In this document: positions 24,935 through 34,288 of the stretch, piece by piece
How positions within the stretch are numbered: position 1 is the first letter of the stretch
Layout: each line of letters opens with the position of its first letter
DNA from: Streptomyces sp. CC228A
GTDB taxonomy: Bacteria; Actinomycetota; Actinomycetes; Streptomycetales; Streptomycetaceae
DNA: 64,000 bases
NCBI RefSeq assembly: GCF_021390935.1
Contig: NZ_JAJPUI010000001.1
Coordinates: 62,001-126,000, forward strand
Direction of reading: 5' to 3'
The notes under the pieces: model-generated
Database searches by the model: none
What the model was told of the DNA's origin: nothing
Seen by the model: only the letters and a program-made list of their open reading frames with translations
Translations under genes and position numbers: made by a program

Positions 24935-25891
24935 CTAGCCGCGGGCGACGAGGGCGTCGAGCTCGGCGGCGGTGGGCATCGCGGAGGAGCAGGCGAGCCG
25001 GGAGGCGACGAGGGCGCCCGCGGCGTTGGCGTACCGCATGGTCCGCTCCAGTTCCCAGCCGGAGAGCAGGCCGTGGCACAGCGAGCCGCCGAACGCGTCG
25101 CCGGCGCCGAGGCCGTTGACGACGTCGACGGGGACGGGCGGCACCTCGGCGGTGGTGCCGTCGCGGTGCGCGGCGAGGACGCCGCGGGGGCCCTGTTTGA
25201 CGACGGCGAGCTCGACGCCTGCCGCGAGCAGGGCGTCGGCGCAGGCGCGGGGGTCGCGGGCGCCCGTGGCGATCTCGCACTCGTCGATGTTGCCGACGGC
25301 GACGGTGGCGTGGCGCAGGGCCTCGGCGTAGGCGGCGCGGGCCTGCGCGGGGTCGTCCCAGAACATGGGGCGCCAGTCCAGGTCGAAGACGGTGGGGCCG
25401 GCCTTGGCGCGGGCCGCGAGGGCGGTGAGGGTGGCGGTGCGGCTGGGTTCCGCGCTGAGCCCGGTGCCCGTCATCCAGAAGACGCGGGCCCGGCGGATGG
25501 CGCCGAGGTCGAGTTCGCCGGGATGGATCTCCAGGTCGGGCGCTTTGGGCCGGCGGTAGAAGTAGAGCGGGAAGTGGTCGGGCGGGAAGATCTCGCAGAA
25601 CGTGACGGGCGTCGGGTAGGCGGGGACCGGGGTCACCCAGCGGTCGTCGACGCCGAACTCCTTGAGCGCCTGGTGGACGTACGTGCCGAAGGGGTCGTCC
25701 CCGGTGCGGGTGACCACCGCCGCGGTGCGGCCGAGGCGGGCGGCGGCGACGGCGACGTTCGTGGCGGAGCCGCCGAGGAACTTGCCGAAGCTCTCCACCT
25801 GTGCGAGGGGCACACCGGTCTGGAGGGGGTAGAGGTCCACTCCCACCCGCCCCATGGTGATCAGGTCGAAGGTCTCGGTTGCGTCGGCCAT
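24935..25891 (-). CDS. iolC: 5-dehydro-2-deoxygluconokinase
   Basis: 318 aa PfkB-family kinase: GRVGVDLYPLQTGVPLAQVE near the N-terminus, GGSATNVAVAAARLGR, and the anion-hole/catalytic motif VNGLGAGDAFGGS. Phosphorylates 2-deoxy-5-keto-gluconate. First gene of the left arm; the 5' untranslated region is ~60-70 nt from the promoter in the inverted repeat. The 164-bp gap to the aldolase gene shows nothing recognisable. Confidence 0.93.
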   Translation of the reverse strand: MADATETFDLITMGRVGVDLYPLQTGVPLAQVESFGKFLGGSATNVAVAAARLGRTAAVVTRTGDDPFGTYVHQALKEFGVDDRWVTPVPAYPTPVTFCEIFPPDHFPLYFYRRPKAPDLEIHPGELDLGAIRRARVFWMTGTGLSAEPSRTATLTALAARAKAGPTVFDLDWRPMFWDDPAQARAAYAEALRHATVAVGNIDECEIATGARDPRACADALLAAGVELAVVKQGPRGVLAAHRDGTTAEVPPVPVDVVNGLGAGDAFGGSLCHGLLSGWELERTMRYANAAGALVASRLACSSAMPTAAELDALVARG

Positions 25892-25979
25892 GCGCGTCGC
25901 TCCTGGGGCGGTGGGGTGCGTACGGGGAGGGGGTCCGTGCCTGGTGGGGCCGGGTCCAGGTCTATGGCTTCCCCGGAAT

Positions 25980-26049
25980 CCCTGTCAATACTTTGTACGG
26001 ACATTCTCACCTGCTCCTGAAATGATGTCCGGACAAAGTATTGACAGGG
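25980..26049. promoter_or_regulatory. divergent iol promoters within a 25-bp inverted repeat
   Basis: Left arm 25,980-26,004 and right arm 26,025-26,049 are complementary at 24 of 25 positions, with a 20-bp spacer. Each arm contains TTGACA reading outward. Leftward, TAGACC lies 18 bp beyond as a -10 candidate (25,959-25,964); rightward, TTGGAT lies at 26,065-26,070. Binding of a dimer or tetramer to the arms would block both -35 boxes. The regulator gene is not adjacent. Confidence 0.8.
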
Positions 26050-26183
26050 GTCGGCCGCGCGGGCTTGGATCCGGTCCCAACAGCCGCGCCGCCGATCCGC
26101 CGCGGCTGACGCCCCGGGCTCTCGCGGACCCCTCTCCCCGGGTCCGCCGCCCTCCCCCTGTCGCGCAATGAGGTGCAGGACAG

Positions 26184-27206
26184 ATGGACCGCACGTATCA
26201 GCCCCGCCCCCGCAGACTCGCCGCCCTCACCGCCGCCGCCGCGGCGTCCGCACTCGCGGTCGCCGGCTGCTCCAGCGGCTCCGGAGGGAGGCAGGCCCAG
26301 GAGAACGCCGCCGGCGCGGACACCGCAGGCAAGGCCGGCGCCCCCCGGATGACGGTCGCGATGGTCACCCACGGAGGCCCCGGGGACAGCTTCTGGGACC
26401 TCATCCGCAAGGGCGCCGAGACCGCCGCGGCCAAGGGCGGCGTCAAGCTCGTGTACTCCTCCGACCCCAACGCCGCCACCCAGGCGAACCTGGTGCAGAA
26501 CGCCATCGACCAGAAGGTCGACGGCATCGCGGTCACCCTCGCCAAACCGGACGCGATGAAGGCCGTGATCGCCAAGGCGGAGGCCGCCGGGATACCCGTC
26601 GTCGGGTTCAACTCGGGGCTGGGCGAGTGGAAGGACCAGGGCCTGCTGCAGTTCTTCGGCCAGGACGAGTCCGTGGCCGGCGAGGCCTTCGGCGAGAAGC
26701 TGAACCGGCTCGGCGCCAAGCGGGGCCTCTGCGTGATCCACGAGCAGGGGAACGTGGGCCTGGAGGCCCGCTGCGCCGGGGTGAAGAAGACCTTCAAGGG
26801 CGCCTTGGAGAACCTGTACGTCAACGGCACGGACATGCCGTCGGTGAAGTCGACCGTCACCGCCAAACTCACCCAGGACCCCGCCGTCGACCACGTCGTC
26901 ACCCTCGGCGCCCCCTTCGCGCTGACCGCCGTGCAGGCGGCCGCCGACGCGGGCGGCAAGGTGCAGGTCGCCACCTTCGACCTCAACAAGGACCTGGTGG
27001 AGGCGGTCAAGGCGGGAACGGTCCGGTTCGCCGTCGACCAGCAGCCGTACCTCCAGGGCTATCTGGCGGTCGACTCCCTGTGGCTGTACACGACCAACGG
27101 CAACGTCAGCGGCGGCGGGCAGCAGCCGGTGCTCACCGGTCCCGCGTTCGTCGACCGGGACAACGTCGACGCCGTCGCCGCGTTCGCCGCGAAGGGGACC
27201 CGGTGA
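26184..27206 (+). CDS. sugar/inositol ABC importer, substrate-binding lipoprotein
   Basis: 340 aa. Lipobox ALAVAGCS with Cys29 after a short signal peptide. Periplasmic-binding-protein fold: [65 protein letters not shown]. First gene of the right arm of the iol locus, so myo-inositol is the likely ligand; related proteins bind ribose or other sugars. Stop overlaps the permease GTG. Confidence 0.88.
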   Translation: MDRTYQPRPRRLAALTAAAAASALAVAGCSSGSGGRQAQENAAGADTAGKAGAPRMTVAMVTHGGPGDSFWDLIRKGAETAAAKGGVKLVYSSDPNAATQANLVQNAIDQKVDGIAVTLAKPDAMKAVIAKAEAAGIPVVGFNSGLGEWKDQGLLQFFGQDESVAGEAFGEKLNRLGAKRGLCVIHEQGNVGLEARCAGVKKTFKGALENLYVNGTDMPSVKSTVTAKLTQDPAVDHVVTLGAPFALTAVQAAADAGGKVQVATFDLNKDLVEAVKAGTVRFAVDQQPYLQGYLAVDSLWLYTTNGNVSGGGQQPVLTGPAFVDRDNVDAVAAFAAKGTR

Positions 27207-28291
27207 CGGCCGTGCCTCCGGCCGCGGCCCCGGCGACGACCTCCCCGCCGCCGGCCCCGGCCCGCGAGGCCGCCCCGGGAGGCGGCCGCCGAGCCCGGCG
27301 CTCCGCGGGCCGCAGGCTGCTGGCCCGCCCGGAGATCGGCGCGCTCATCGCCGCGGTCGCCGTCTACCTGTTCTTCTTCTCCGTTGCCCCCGCCTTCCGC
27401 GAGGCGGGCTCCCTGGCCACCGTGCTGTACCAGGCGTCCGTCATGGGCATCATGGCCGTCCCCGTCGCCCTGCTGATGATCGGCGGCGAGTTCGACCTGT
27501 CCGCCGGTGTCGCCGTCACGTCCTCGGCGCTCACGGCGGCGATCCTGTCGTTCCAGCTGACGCTGAACGTCTGGACGGGCGTGGCCGTCGCCCTGGTGTT
27601 CTCCCTCGCCGTCGGCGCGTTCAACGGCTGGCTGCTGATCAGGACCGGGCTGCCCAGTTTCCTCATCACCCTGGGCTCCTTCCTGGTCCTCCAGGGCGCG
27701 AACCTGGCCGTCACCAAGCTGTTCACCGGGAACGTCGCCAGCGACTCCGTCGCCGACATGGACGGCTTCGACGAGGCCCGGCGGATCTTCGCCTCCGAGG
27801 TCGCCGTCGGCGGGACGCACGTCAAGATCACCGTCTTCTGGTGGCTGCTGTTCGCCGCCGCCGCGAGCTGGCTGCTGCTGCGCACCCGGTTCGGGAACTG
27901 GGTCTTCGCCGTCGGCGGCAGCAAGGAGAGCGCCCGCGCCGTCGGCGTCCCCGTGGACCGGACGAAGGTCGCCCTCTTCATGGGGGTCGGCGCGGGCGCC
28001 TGGTTCGTCGGCATGCACCTGCTGTTCTCGTTCCGCACCGTGCAGTCCGGCGAGGGCGTCGGCAACGAGTTCCTCTACATCATCGCCGCGGTCATCGGCG
28101 GCTGCCTGCTCACCGGCGGCTACGGCTCCGCCGTCGGCCCGGTGATCGGCGCCTTCATCTTCGGCATGGTGTCCCAGGGCATCGTCTACGCCGACTGGAA
28201 CCCCGACTGGTTCAAGGCGTTCCTCGGCGTGATGCTGCTGCTCGCCGCCCTCGTCAATCTGTGGGTCCGCCGCACGGCGACCCGGAGGTGA
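27203..28291 (+). CDS. sugar/inositol ABC importer permease
   Basis: 362 aa from GTG (GTGA overlap). Pro/Ala-rich cytosolic N-terminus, then about nine membrane helices, including the CUT2-type motif [10 protein letters not shown] and [23 protein letters not shown]_transp_2 family, as in ribose and inositol importers. Six bp separate it from the ATPase gene. Confidence 0.9.
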   Translation: MTAVPPAAAPATTSPPPAPAREAAPGGGRRARRSAGRRLLARPEIGALIAAVAVYLFFFSVAPAFREAGSLATVLYQASVMGIMAVPVALLMIGGEFDLSAGVAVTSSALTAAILSFQLTLNVWTGVAVALVFSLAVGAFNGWLLIRTGLPSFLITLGSFLVLQGANLAVTKLFTGNVASDSVADMDGFDEARRIFASEVAVGGTHVKITVFWWLLFAAAASWLLLRTRFGNWVFAVGGSKESARAVGVPVDRTKVALFMGVGAGAWFVGMHLLFSFRTVQSGEGVGNEFLYIIAAVIGGCLLTGGYGSAVGPVIGAFIFGMVSQGIVYADWNPDWFKAFLGVMLLLAALVNLWVRRTATRR

Positions 28292-28296
28292 TCCCC

Positions 28297-29172
28297 ATGG
28301 CAACGAACGACACGCCGCACGGCGCTCCGGCGGGCCCGGCCCCGGGGACCCCGCTGGTGGAGCTGCGCGGCGCGGGCAAGGCGTACGGGAATGTGCGCGC
28401 CCTCCACGGCGTCGACCTCGCCGTCCGGTCGGGCCGGGTGACCTGCGTCCTCGGCGACAACGGCGCGGGCAAGTCCACCCTCATCAAGATCATCGCAGGG
28501 TTGCACCAGCACACCGAGGGGGTGTTCCTCGTCGACGGCGAGCCGGTACGGCTGCGCAGCCCGAGGGACGCCCTGGACCGCGGGATCGCCACCGTCTACC
28601 AGGACCTCGCCACGGTGCCGCTGATGCCGGTGTGGCGGAACTTCTTCCTCGGCTCGGAGCTGACCCGCGGCCGAGGGCCGCTGCGCCGCCTCGACATCAC
28701 CCGGATGAAGCGGACGGCGGACCAGGAGCTGCGGGCCATGGGCATCGTGCTCGACGACCTGGACCAGCCGATCGGCACGCTCTCCGGCGGGCAGCGCCAG
28801 TCCGTGGCGATCGCCCGCGCCGTCCACTTCGGGGCGCGCGTCCTCATCCTGGACGAGCCGACCGCGGCGCTCGGCGTGAAGCAGTCGGGGGTGGTGCTGA
28901 AGTACGTGGCGGCGGCCCGCGACCGGGGCCTGGGCGTCGTGTTCATCACCCACAACCCGCACCACGCCCATCTGGTCGGCGACCACTTCACCGTCCTGCG
29001 GCTGGGCACGATGGACCTGGACGCCGACCGCAGCGAGGTCACCCTGGAGGAACTCACCGACCACATGGCGGGCGGCGCGGAACTGGCCGCCCTCAGACAT
29101 GAACTCGCCCACGTGCGGGGCGCGGACACCGCCGGGCCGCCCGGCGGCCCCGACCCGGGCACCGCGGCCTGA
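28297..29172 (+). CDS. sugar/inositol ABC importer ATPase (single nucleotide-binding domain)
   Basis: 291 aa. Walker [14 protein letters not shown]-loop YQDLATVP, signature [14 protein letters not shown], Walker [12 protein letters not shown], switch His THNPHHA. Only one ATPase domain, whereas the ribose/CUT2 archetype has two fused domains, so a homodimer is expected. Works with the preceding binding protein and permease. Confidence 0.9.
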   Translation: MATNDTPHGAPAGPAPGTPLVELRGAGKAYGNVRALHGVDLAVRSGRVTCVLGDNGAGKSTLIKIIAGLHQHTEGVFLVDGEPVRLRSPRDALDRGIATVYQDLATVPLMPVWRNFFLGSELTRGRGPLRRLDITRMKRTADQELRAMGIVLDDLDQPIGTLSGGQRQSVAIARAVHFGARVLILDEPTAALGVKQSGVVLKYVAAARDRGLGVVFITHNPHHAHLVGDHFTVLRLGTMDLDADRSEVTLEELTDHMAGGAELAALRHELAHVRGADTAGPPGGPDPGTAA

Positions 29173-29248
29173 GCCGCGCCGCGCCGCGCACCGCCCGCAC
29201 CCTCCGCCCCGCCTCCCCCGCCCGTACGCGGGCGAAAGGACACGCCGC

Positions 29249-30166
29249 ATGGACAGCACCGCCAGCACCCAGGCCCTGGACCGGATCAGGGTCGGCTCCG
29301 CGCCCGACTCCTGGGGCGTCTGGTTCCCCGACGACCCGCGGCAGGTGCCGTGGGAGAGGTTCCTGGACGAGGTCGCGGAGGCCGGTTACGAGTGGATCGA
29401 GCTGGGGCCCTACGGCTACCTCCCGACCGACCCGGCGAAGCTCGCCGACGAGACCGCCCGGCGCGGCCTGAAGGTGTCCGCCGGCACCGTCTTCACCTCC
29501 CTGCACCGGGGGCCGGCGGTCTGGGACGCCACGTGGGAGCACGTCCGCCAGGTCGCCTCCCTCGCCCGCGCGGTGGGCGCGGCGCACCTGGTGGTCATCC
29601 CGTCCTTCTGGCGGGACGACAGGACCGCCGAGATCATCGAGCCGTCCGAGCTGACGGGTGAGCAGTGGGCGCACCTCACCAAGGGCATGGAGCGGCTGGG
29701 CCACGAGGTGCGCGAGGTGTTCGGCCTGGACATCGTCGTGCACCCGCACGCGGACACCCACATCGACACCGAGGAGCACGTGGAGCGGTTCCTCGACTCC
29801 ACCGACCGCGAGCTGGTCAACCTGTGCCTGGACACCGGCCACTACGCCTACTGCGGCGGCGACAGCGTGAAGCTGATCGAGACGTACGGCGAGCGCATCG
29901 GCTACCTGCACCTCAAGCAGGTCGACCCCGCGGTCCTCGCCGGCGTCGTCGCGCAGGGGGTGCCGTTCGGCCCGGCCGTGCAGCGCGGGGTGATGTGCGA
30001 ACCGCCCGCCGGCGTGCCCGCGCTGGAGCCGGTACTGGCGGCGGCCCAGCGCCTCGGCGTCGACCTGTTCGCCATCGTGGAGCAGGACATGTACCCCTGC
30101 CCGCCCGAGAAGCCGCTGCCCATCGCCGTACGGACCCGCAGGTTCCTGCGCTCCTGCGGCGCCTGA
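29249..30166 (+). CDS. inosose dehydratase/isomerase (IolE/IolI-type TIM barrel)
   Basis: 305 aa, with ribosome site [20 protein letters not shown] and [11 protein letters not shown] at the N-terminus are typical of IolE; metal-site residues appear in [24 protein letters not shown] and YLHLKQVDP. Supplies the trihydroxy dione for IolD by dehydrating scyllo-inosose, or interconverts inososes (IolI). IolE is favoured because no other dehydratase is in the locus. Confidence 0.85.
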   Translation: MDSTASTQALDRIRVGSAPDSWGVWFPDDPRQVPWERFLDEVAEAGYEWIELGPYGYLPTDPAKLADETARRGLKVSAGTVFTSLHRGPAVWDATWEHVRQVASLARAVGAAHLVVIPSFWRDDRTAEIIEPSELTGEQWAHLTKGMERLGHEVREVFGLDIVVHPHADTHIDTEEHVERFLDSTDRELVNLCLDTGHYAYCGGDSVKLIETYGERIGYLHLKQVDPAVLAGVVAQGVPFGPAVQRGVMCEPPAGVPALEPVLAAAQRLGVDLFAIVEQDMYPCPPEKPLPIAVRTRRFLRSCGA

Positions 30167-30200
30167 CCGGCCCCACCCCACGGAAAGGGAACCCTCCACC

Positions 30201-31228
30201 ATGACCCAGCGCGCAGTGCGCGGAACGCTCGGTGTCGCCGTCATCGGCGCGGGCCGGATGGGCGCCGACCACGTCCGGCGCCTCGACCAGGTCGTCAGCG
30301 GGGCGCGGGTGGCCGCCGTCGCGGACGTCGACGCCGAGCGGGCCAAGGCGGTCGCCGCCGGCGTCGACGGCTGCATCCCCTGCACCGACCCGGCCGCCGC
30401 CCTGGCCGCGCCCGGTGTGGACGCGGTCGTCGTCGCCTCCCCGGCCCCGCCCACGAGGCGGCGCTGCTGGCCGCGTTCGCCCGCGGCCTGCCGGTGCTGT
30501 GCGAGAAGCCGCTCACCCCGGACGCGGCGTCCGCGCTGCGCGTCATGGAGGCCGAGCAGCGGACGGGCCGGCGCCTGGTGCAGGTCGGGTTCATGCGCCG
30601 CTACGACAGCGAGTACCTCGAACTGAAGGCGCTGCTGGACGGCGGCGCCCTGGGCCGGCCGCTGATGCTGCACCACCGGCACCGCAACGCCGGCAGCCCG
30701 CCCTGGTTCACCAGCGAGATGCTGATCAACGACTCGGTCGTCCACGAGACGGACGTCACCCGCTGGCTCCTCGGCCAGGAGATCACGGCGGTGACGGTGC
30801 TGCGCCCCAGGCCGTCGGCCAACGCCCCGGACGGGCTCGACGACCCGCAGTTCGTCGTCTTCGAGACCGACGGCGGCGCGCTCGCCGACGTCGAGATCTA
30901 CGTCAACTGCCGCTTCGGCTACCAGGTGCGGGCCGAGGCCGTGTGCGAGAACGGCACGGCCCGCGTCGGCGACGCCCGCGGCATGAGCGTCGACACCGCC
31001 GGGCGGTGGGGCGGTGCGATCGCGCCGGGCTTCGTGGAGCGGTTCGAGGCGGCGTACGACCGGCAGGTCCAAACGTGGGTGGACGCCACCCGGCGCGGTG
31101 AGGTCACCGGGCCGAGCTGCTGGGACGGCTACGCCGCCGCGGCGGTCTGCGAGGCCGGGGTGCGCGCGCAGGCCGCGGGCCGCCGGGTCGAGGTGGAGCT
31201 CGCGCCCCGCCCGGCCCTCTACCGCTGA
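30201..31228 (+). CDS. iolG: myo-inositol 2-dehydrogenase, Gfo/Idh/MocA (apparent frameshift)
   Basis: N-terminal Rossmann motif [17 protein letters not shown] and VVVASPAP in one frame, then [12 protein letters not shown] (EKP nicotinamide motif), FMRRYDSEY and the catalytic region [13 protein letters not shown] in another. One base is missing near 30,445-30,455 in a C-run; 1,028 nt is not divisible by three. Oxidises myo-inositol to scyllo-inosose with NAD, the first step of the pathway, and ends the right arm. A sequencing error is likelier than true loss because every partner gene is intact. Confidence 0.85.
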
Positions 31229-31331
31229 CCCCGGTTGCGGACACGCCGCCGGACGGAGCAATCGCGGGGCGGGCGGGGGCCGGATCCCCAGAGTGTGCGG
31301 GACACGACCACCCTCCGAAGGGACAGCACTC

Positions 31332-31568
31332 ATGCGGGTTCGCACCTGGCTCACCGCCCCGGCCCTGGCGCTCGCGGCCCTCACGGCCGGCGCGGGAAGC
31401 GCCGCCGCCGCCGACACGCCGTGGGGGCCGTTCGGTCAGGGCAACGTCGTCCAGCGCGAGGAGAGCCGGCCGGTCAACCACTGCGGCAACCACTGGACGC
31501 ACCCCTCGGCGGCCCCCTCCGGCACGCAGACCGCGCCCGAGGGGAACGTCTGCATCAACGGGATGTGA
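31332..31568 (+). CDS. small secreted protein with two Cys
   Basis: 78 aa. Signal peptide MRVRTWLTAPALALAALTAG followed by GSAAAADTPW with a plausible AxA cleavage. The mature ~50 residues contain VNHCGNHWTHPSAAP and GNVCINGM, so one disulfide is possible. Ribosome site GAAGGGAC. No family recognised; small secreted proteins of this kind are common in Streptomyces. Confidence 0.7.
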   Translation: MRVRTWLTAPALALAALTAGAGSAAAADTPWGPFGQGNVVQREESRPVNHCGNHWTHPSAAPSGTQTAPEGNVCINGM

Positions 31569-31942
31569 GAGGCCCCCTCAGGACCGCGGCGGGGTGGCCC
31601 GTCGTCGCGTCGACGTGGTCGGGGCCCGGCTGAGCCCGCGCGCGGGCCTGCGGGCGCACCGCGGAGCGGGGCGGCGGGCGGCCCGCCGCCCCGGCCCGCT
31701 CGCGGCGGCGTCCTGGGCCCGGCCGCTTCCGGTGCCGTCCGGCTCGGCCGGGTCGGGCCCCGGCTTCCGTCCCGCGGGGCGGGCCCCGGCTGCCGTCCGA
31801 CTCGGCCGGGTCGGGCCCCGGCTGCCGTCCGGCACGGGGCCGGCCCCGGGTGCCTCCGGCGCGGCGGGAGAGCCGCGGTCGGCGCGGCGGGGAAGCCGCG
31901 GTCGGCGCGGCGGGCCGACGGCGGTCGGCGCGCGGCTCTGGA
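31569..31942. repeat. GC-rich spacer with short direct repeats
   Basis: No gene seen. A 38-bp sequence with CTCGGCCGGGTCGGGCCCC occurs at 31,735 and 31,793 (period 58). A ~22-bp unit AGCCGCGGTCGGCGCGGCGG occurs twice from 31,871 (period 23), with a degenerate third copy. Confidence 0.65.
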
Positions 31943-32245
31943 TCACCTGGCCATGTGGTGTCCCCGGTTGCCGCGCCGCAGAACGGCCGTGACGTCGCCG
32001 GAGCGCACGGCCTCCACGACCTCCTGGTGCAGGTCGCGGCTCTCCCGCTCCGACGCGCAGGGCACCGGGCTCCCGGTGATGGTGTACCAGTCGGAGGAGC
32101 CGCTGTACTGCACGGTGACGATGGCCTGGCCGTCGGTCCACGTCGTGTGCAGGCTGAGGTCGCCGTGGACCCGTCCCACCTCGTCGGTGGGCACCCCGCC
32201 CGCTGCGGCGAACACTCCCGTCGTCGTCCACGAAGCCCACGTCAT
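31943..32245 (-). CDS. 100-aa hypothetical protein
   Basis: ATG preceded by AGGAAGG eight bases upstream. LSLHTTWTDGQAIVTVQYSG and DWYTITGSPVPC form a beta-rich core, followed by a helix (RDLHQEVVEAVRSGD). Cytosolic, no motif recognised. Comparable short proteins are common in Streptomyces. Confidence 0.65.
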   Translation of the reverse strand: MTWASWTTTGVFAAAGGVPTDEVGRVHGDLSLHTTWTDGQAIVTVQYSGSSDWYTITGSPVPCASERESRDLHQEVVEAVRSGDVTAVLRRGNRGHHMAR

Positions 32246-32449
32246 GGCGCTCACCTTCCTGCCGCACGTTCCTCCAGCCCATGGTCCACCACCCGGGCCG
32301 CTACCGGCAGGCCCGAACGGCCCCGGCGCGTCGGCAGCGCCCCGGCGGGCGGCCCGCGGCCGGGGACGTTCGGCCCGCTGCGGCCGGGCCGCGCACCGGA
32401 GCACCATGGAGGCAGCGCGGAGCCGGACCTGCGAAGTCGGAGGTGCGCC

Positions 32450-33099
32450 ATGAGGAACCGCTTCCCGGCAGGCCCGGGACCCGGGCACCGGCGGGGCCGC
32501 GGGCACGACCGGCCGGCGCACCGCCGGCACGGGCCCGCGGACGGCGCGCGGAGCCCCTCGTACGGCCGGTGGACCGGCTCCAGTGGCGGGTCGACCGGGC
32601 GCTGCTCGTGCTGCTGCTCGTGGGCCTGCCGTTCACCGCCTGGCTGGCGGGTTCCGTGACGTACGACAGGACGCAGGACGCGATGGCCTCTCAGGAGGCC
32701 ACCCGGCGTCCGGTGGCCGCCCGGCTGCTGCAGGACGCCGTACCGGCCGGCCGGAGCGGCGCGGCGGGCGCGGCGACGGCGCGGGTGGAGTGGCGGGAAG
32801 GCGCCTCCGCACGGGACGCCGCGGCCGCCGTGGAGCCGGGCGCGCGGGCCGGGGACGTGACGACGGTGTGGCTCGACCGCGGCAGCGGCGAGGTCACGAC
32901 CGCGCCCCTCAGCCCGTCCGCGGCCGTCTCCACCACGGTGGCCGCCGCCCTCGCGGCGGCCGGCGGCGCGGGCCTGGCGGGCGGCGGCACCCGGGCCGGC
33001 GTGCACCGCGCCCTGGACCGCCGACGCTACGCCCGGTGGGACGCGGAGTGGGCCCGCGTCGAGCCCCGCTGGACCGGGCGGGACGACGGCGGCCGGTGA
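32450..33099 (+). CDS. Rv1733c-like membrane protein (apparent frameshift)
   Basis: ATG after GGAGG. Basic N-terminus (MRNRFPAGPGPGHRRGRG), then in another frame VDRLQWRVDRALLVLLLVGL, FTAWLAGSVTYD, a long extracytoplasmic segment with VEWREG and VTTVWLDRGSGEVT, and a basic end. This two-helix, alkaline layout resembles the Rv1733c family of actinobacterial membrane proteins. The frame change lies near 32,540; 650 nt is not divisible by three. The second helix is VSTTVAAALAAAGGAGLAG. Function unknown. Confidence 0.65.
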
Positions 33100-33120
33100 C
33101 GGCGCCGGGCGGCGGGGGGC

Positions 33121-34146
33121 TCAGGGACGCCCCGGGCCGCCGCTCGGCGGCGCGGTGGTGCCGCGGATCTCCAGGGCGGGGGTGGTGAGGTGCAGCCTCG
33201 CGGGCAGGTCCGGTTCGGCGAGGCGGTCGAGCAGGCACTGGGCGGCGTGCCGCCCGACAGCGCGGCTGCCGTTGTCGACGGTGGTGAGCCACAGGTGGCG
33301 CAGGCGGGACAGGGACGTGTTGTCGTACCCGACGAGGGAGAGGTCCCGGGGGACGCTGAGCCCCAGTTCCTCCGCGGCGGACCGCGCTCCCACGCAGGCG
33401 ATGTCGTTGACCGCGAAGACGGCCGTGGGCCGCGGCGCGCGCGCGGCGCCCAGCAGCCGCACCATGGCGCGGTAGCCGCCTTCCTCGGTGAGGTCGGCCT
33501 GCTCGACGACCGCCGTCGCGGCGAGTCCGTGCGCGCGCATGGCGGTCTCGAAGGCGCGGCGGCGCAGCGTCCCGACGGCGCCCTGCCCCGCGAGGTGCGC
33601 GATGTGCCGGTGCCCGAGGCCGATGAGGTGCTCGGTGGCGAGGCGGGCGCCGTGCTCGTCGTCGCCGGCGACCACGTCCACGCCCGGCAGCTCCGGCTCG
33701 CGGGTGCCGGCGACGACCGTGGGGATCCGCCCCGCCGCGGTGCGCAGCGCCCCGGGGTCCGGCAGGGTGCCGACGGCGACGAGTCCGTCGACGCGCAGTT
33801 CGGTGAAGGTGCCGGTGAGGTCCTCGTCGAGCCGCCGGTTCAGGTGGCCGTCGGCGAGCAGCATGTGCATGCCGCTGTCGTGGAGGCGGGAGTTGAGGCC
33901 GTCGAGCAGGTCGACGAACCACGGGTTGCGCAGGTCGTTGAGGAGGACCCCCACGGTGCGGGTGCGGCGCTCGCTGAGGCTGCGGGCTGCGGCGTTCGGG
34001 CGGTAGCCGAGCTCGCGGACGGCGGCTTCCACCGCTCTGCGCTTCTCGGGGCGCACCTGGTCGGAGCCGCGCAGCACCAGCGAGACCAGGGACTTGGAGA
34101 CGCCGGCGCGGGCGGCGACATCGCGGATGGTCGGTGCTCTGCCCAT
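33121..34146 (-). CDS. LacI-family transcriptional regulator
   Basis: 341 aa. Helix-turn-helix APTIRDVAARAGVSKSLVSL with hinge helix NAAARSLSERRT, then a sugar-binding effector domain (GVLLNDLRNPWFVDLLDGL, VFAVNDIACVGARSAAEEL, VGYDNTSLSRL). Divergent from the Gfo/Idh/MocA gene, so it probably represses that gene in the absence of a sugar or polyol ligand. It could also act on the iol locus, whose regulator is not otherwise visible. Confidence 0.92.
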   Translation of the reverse strand: MGRAPTIRDVAARAGVSKSLVSLVLRGSDQVRPEKRRAVEAAVRELGYRPNAAARSLSERRTRTVGVLLNDLRNPWFVDLLDGLNSRLHDSGMHMLLADGHLNRRLDEDLTGTFTELRVDGLVAVGTLPDPGALRTAAGRIPTVVAGTREPELPGVDVVAGDDEHGARLATEHLIGLGHRHIAHLAGQGAVGTLRRRAFETAMRAHGLAATAVVEQADLTEEGGYRAMVRLLGAARAPRPTAVFAVNDIACVGARSAAEELGLSVPRDLSLVGYDNTSLSRLRHLWLTTVDNGSRAVGRHAAQCLLDRLAEPDLPARLHLTTPALEIRGTTAPPSGGPGRP

Positions 34147-34221
34147 GCCTGGACCGTTCCACACACGCCGACACCGCGTCAAGCGGCCGCAAAAAGACTC
34201 AGAGGGCTGCTTTATAGAGCC

Positions 34222-34250
34222 TTGACAGGGCGCAGCACCGCCCTCACTGT
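34222..34250 (+). promoter_or_regulatory. promoter of the Gfo/Idh/MocA gene
   Basis: TTGACA (34,222-34,227), 17-bp spacer, CACTGT (34,245-34,250). The spacer contains the dyad GGGCG-x6-CGCCC, and a GGCT-x9-AGCC dyad lies just upstream (34,205-34,221). Either could be the LacI operator. Confidence 0.5.
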
Positions 34251-34288
34251 GTCCCGCACTGATGTGGACCGGTCCAAGGGAGGCTGTC

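Noticed and set aside
30201..31228. Programmed frameshift in iolG
   Set aside because: No slippery heptamer or stimulatory structure is apparent and many unrelated genes show similar shifts, so an indel is simpler.
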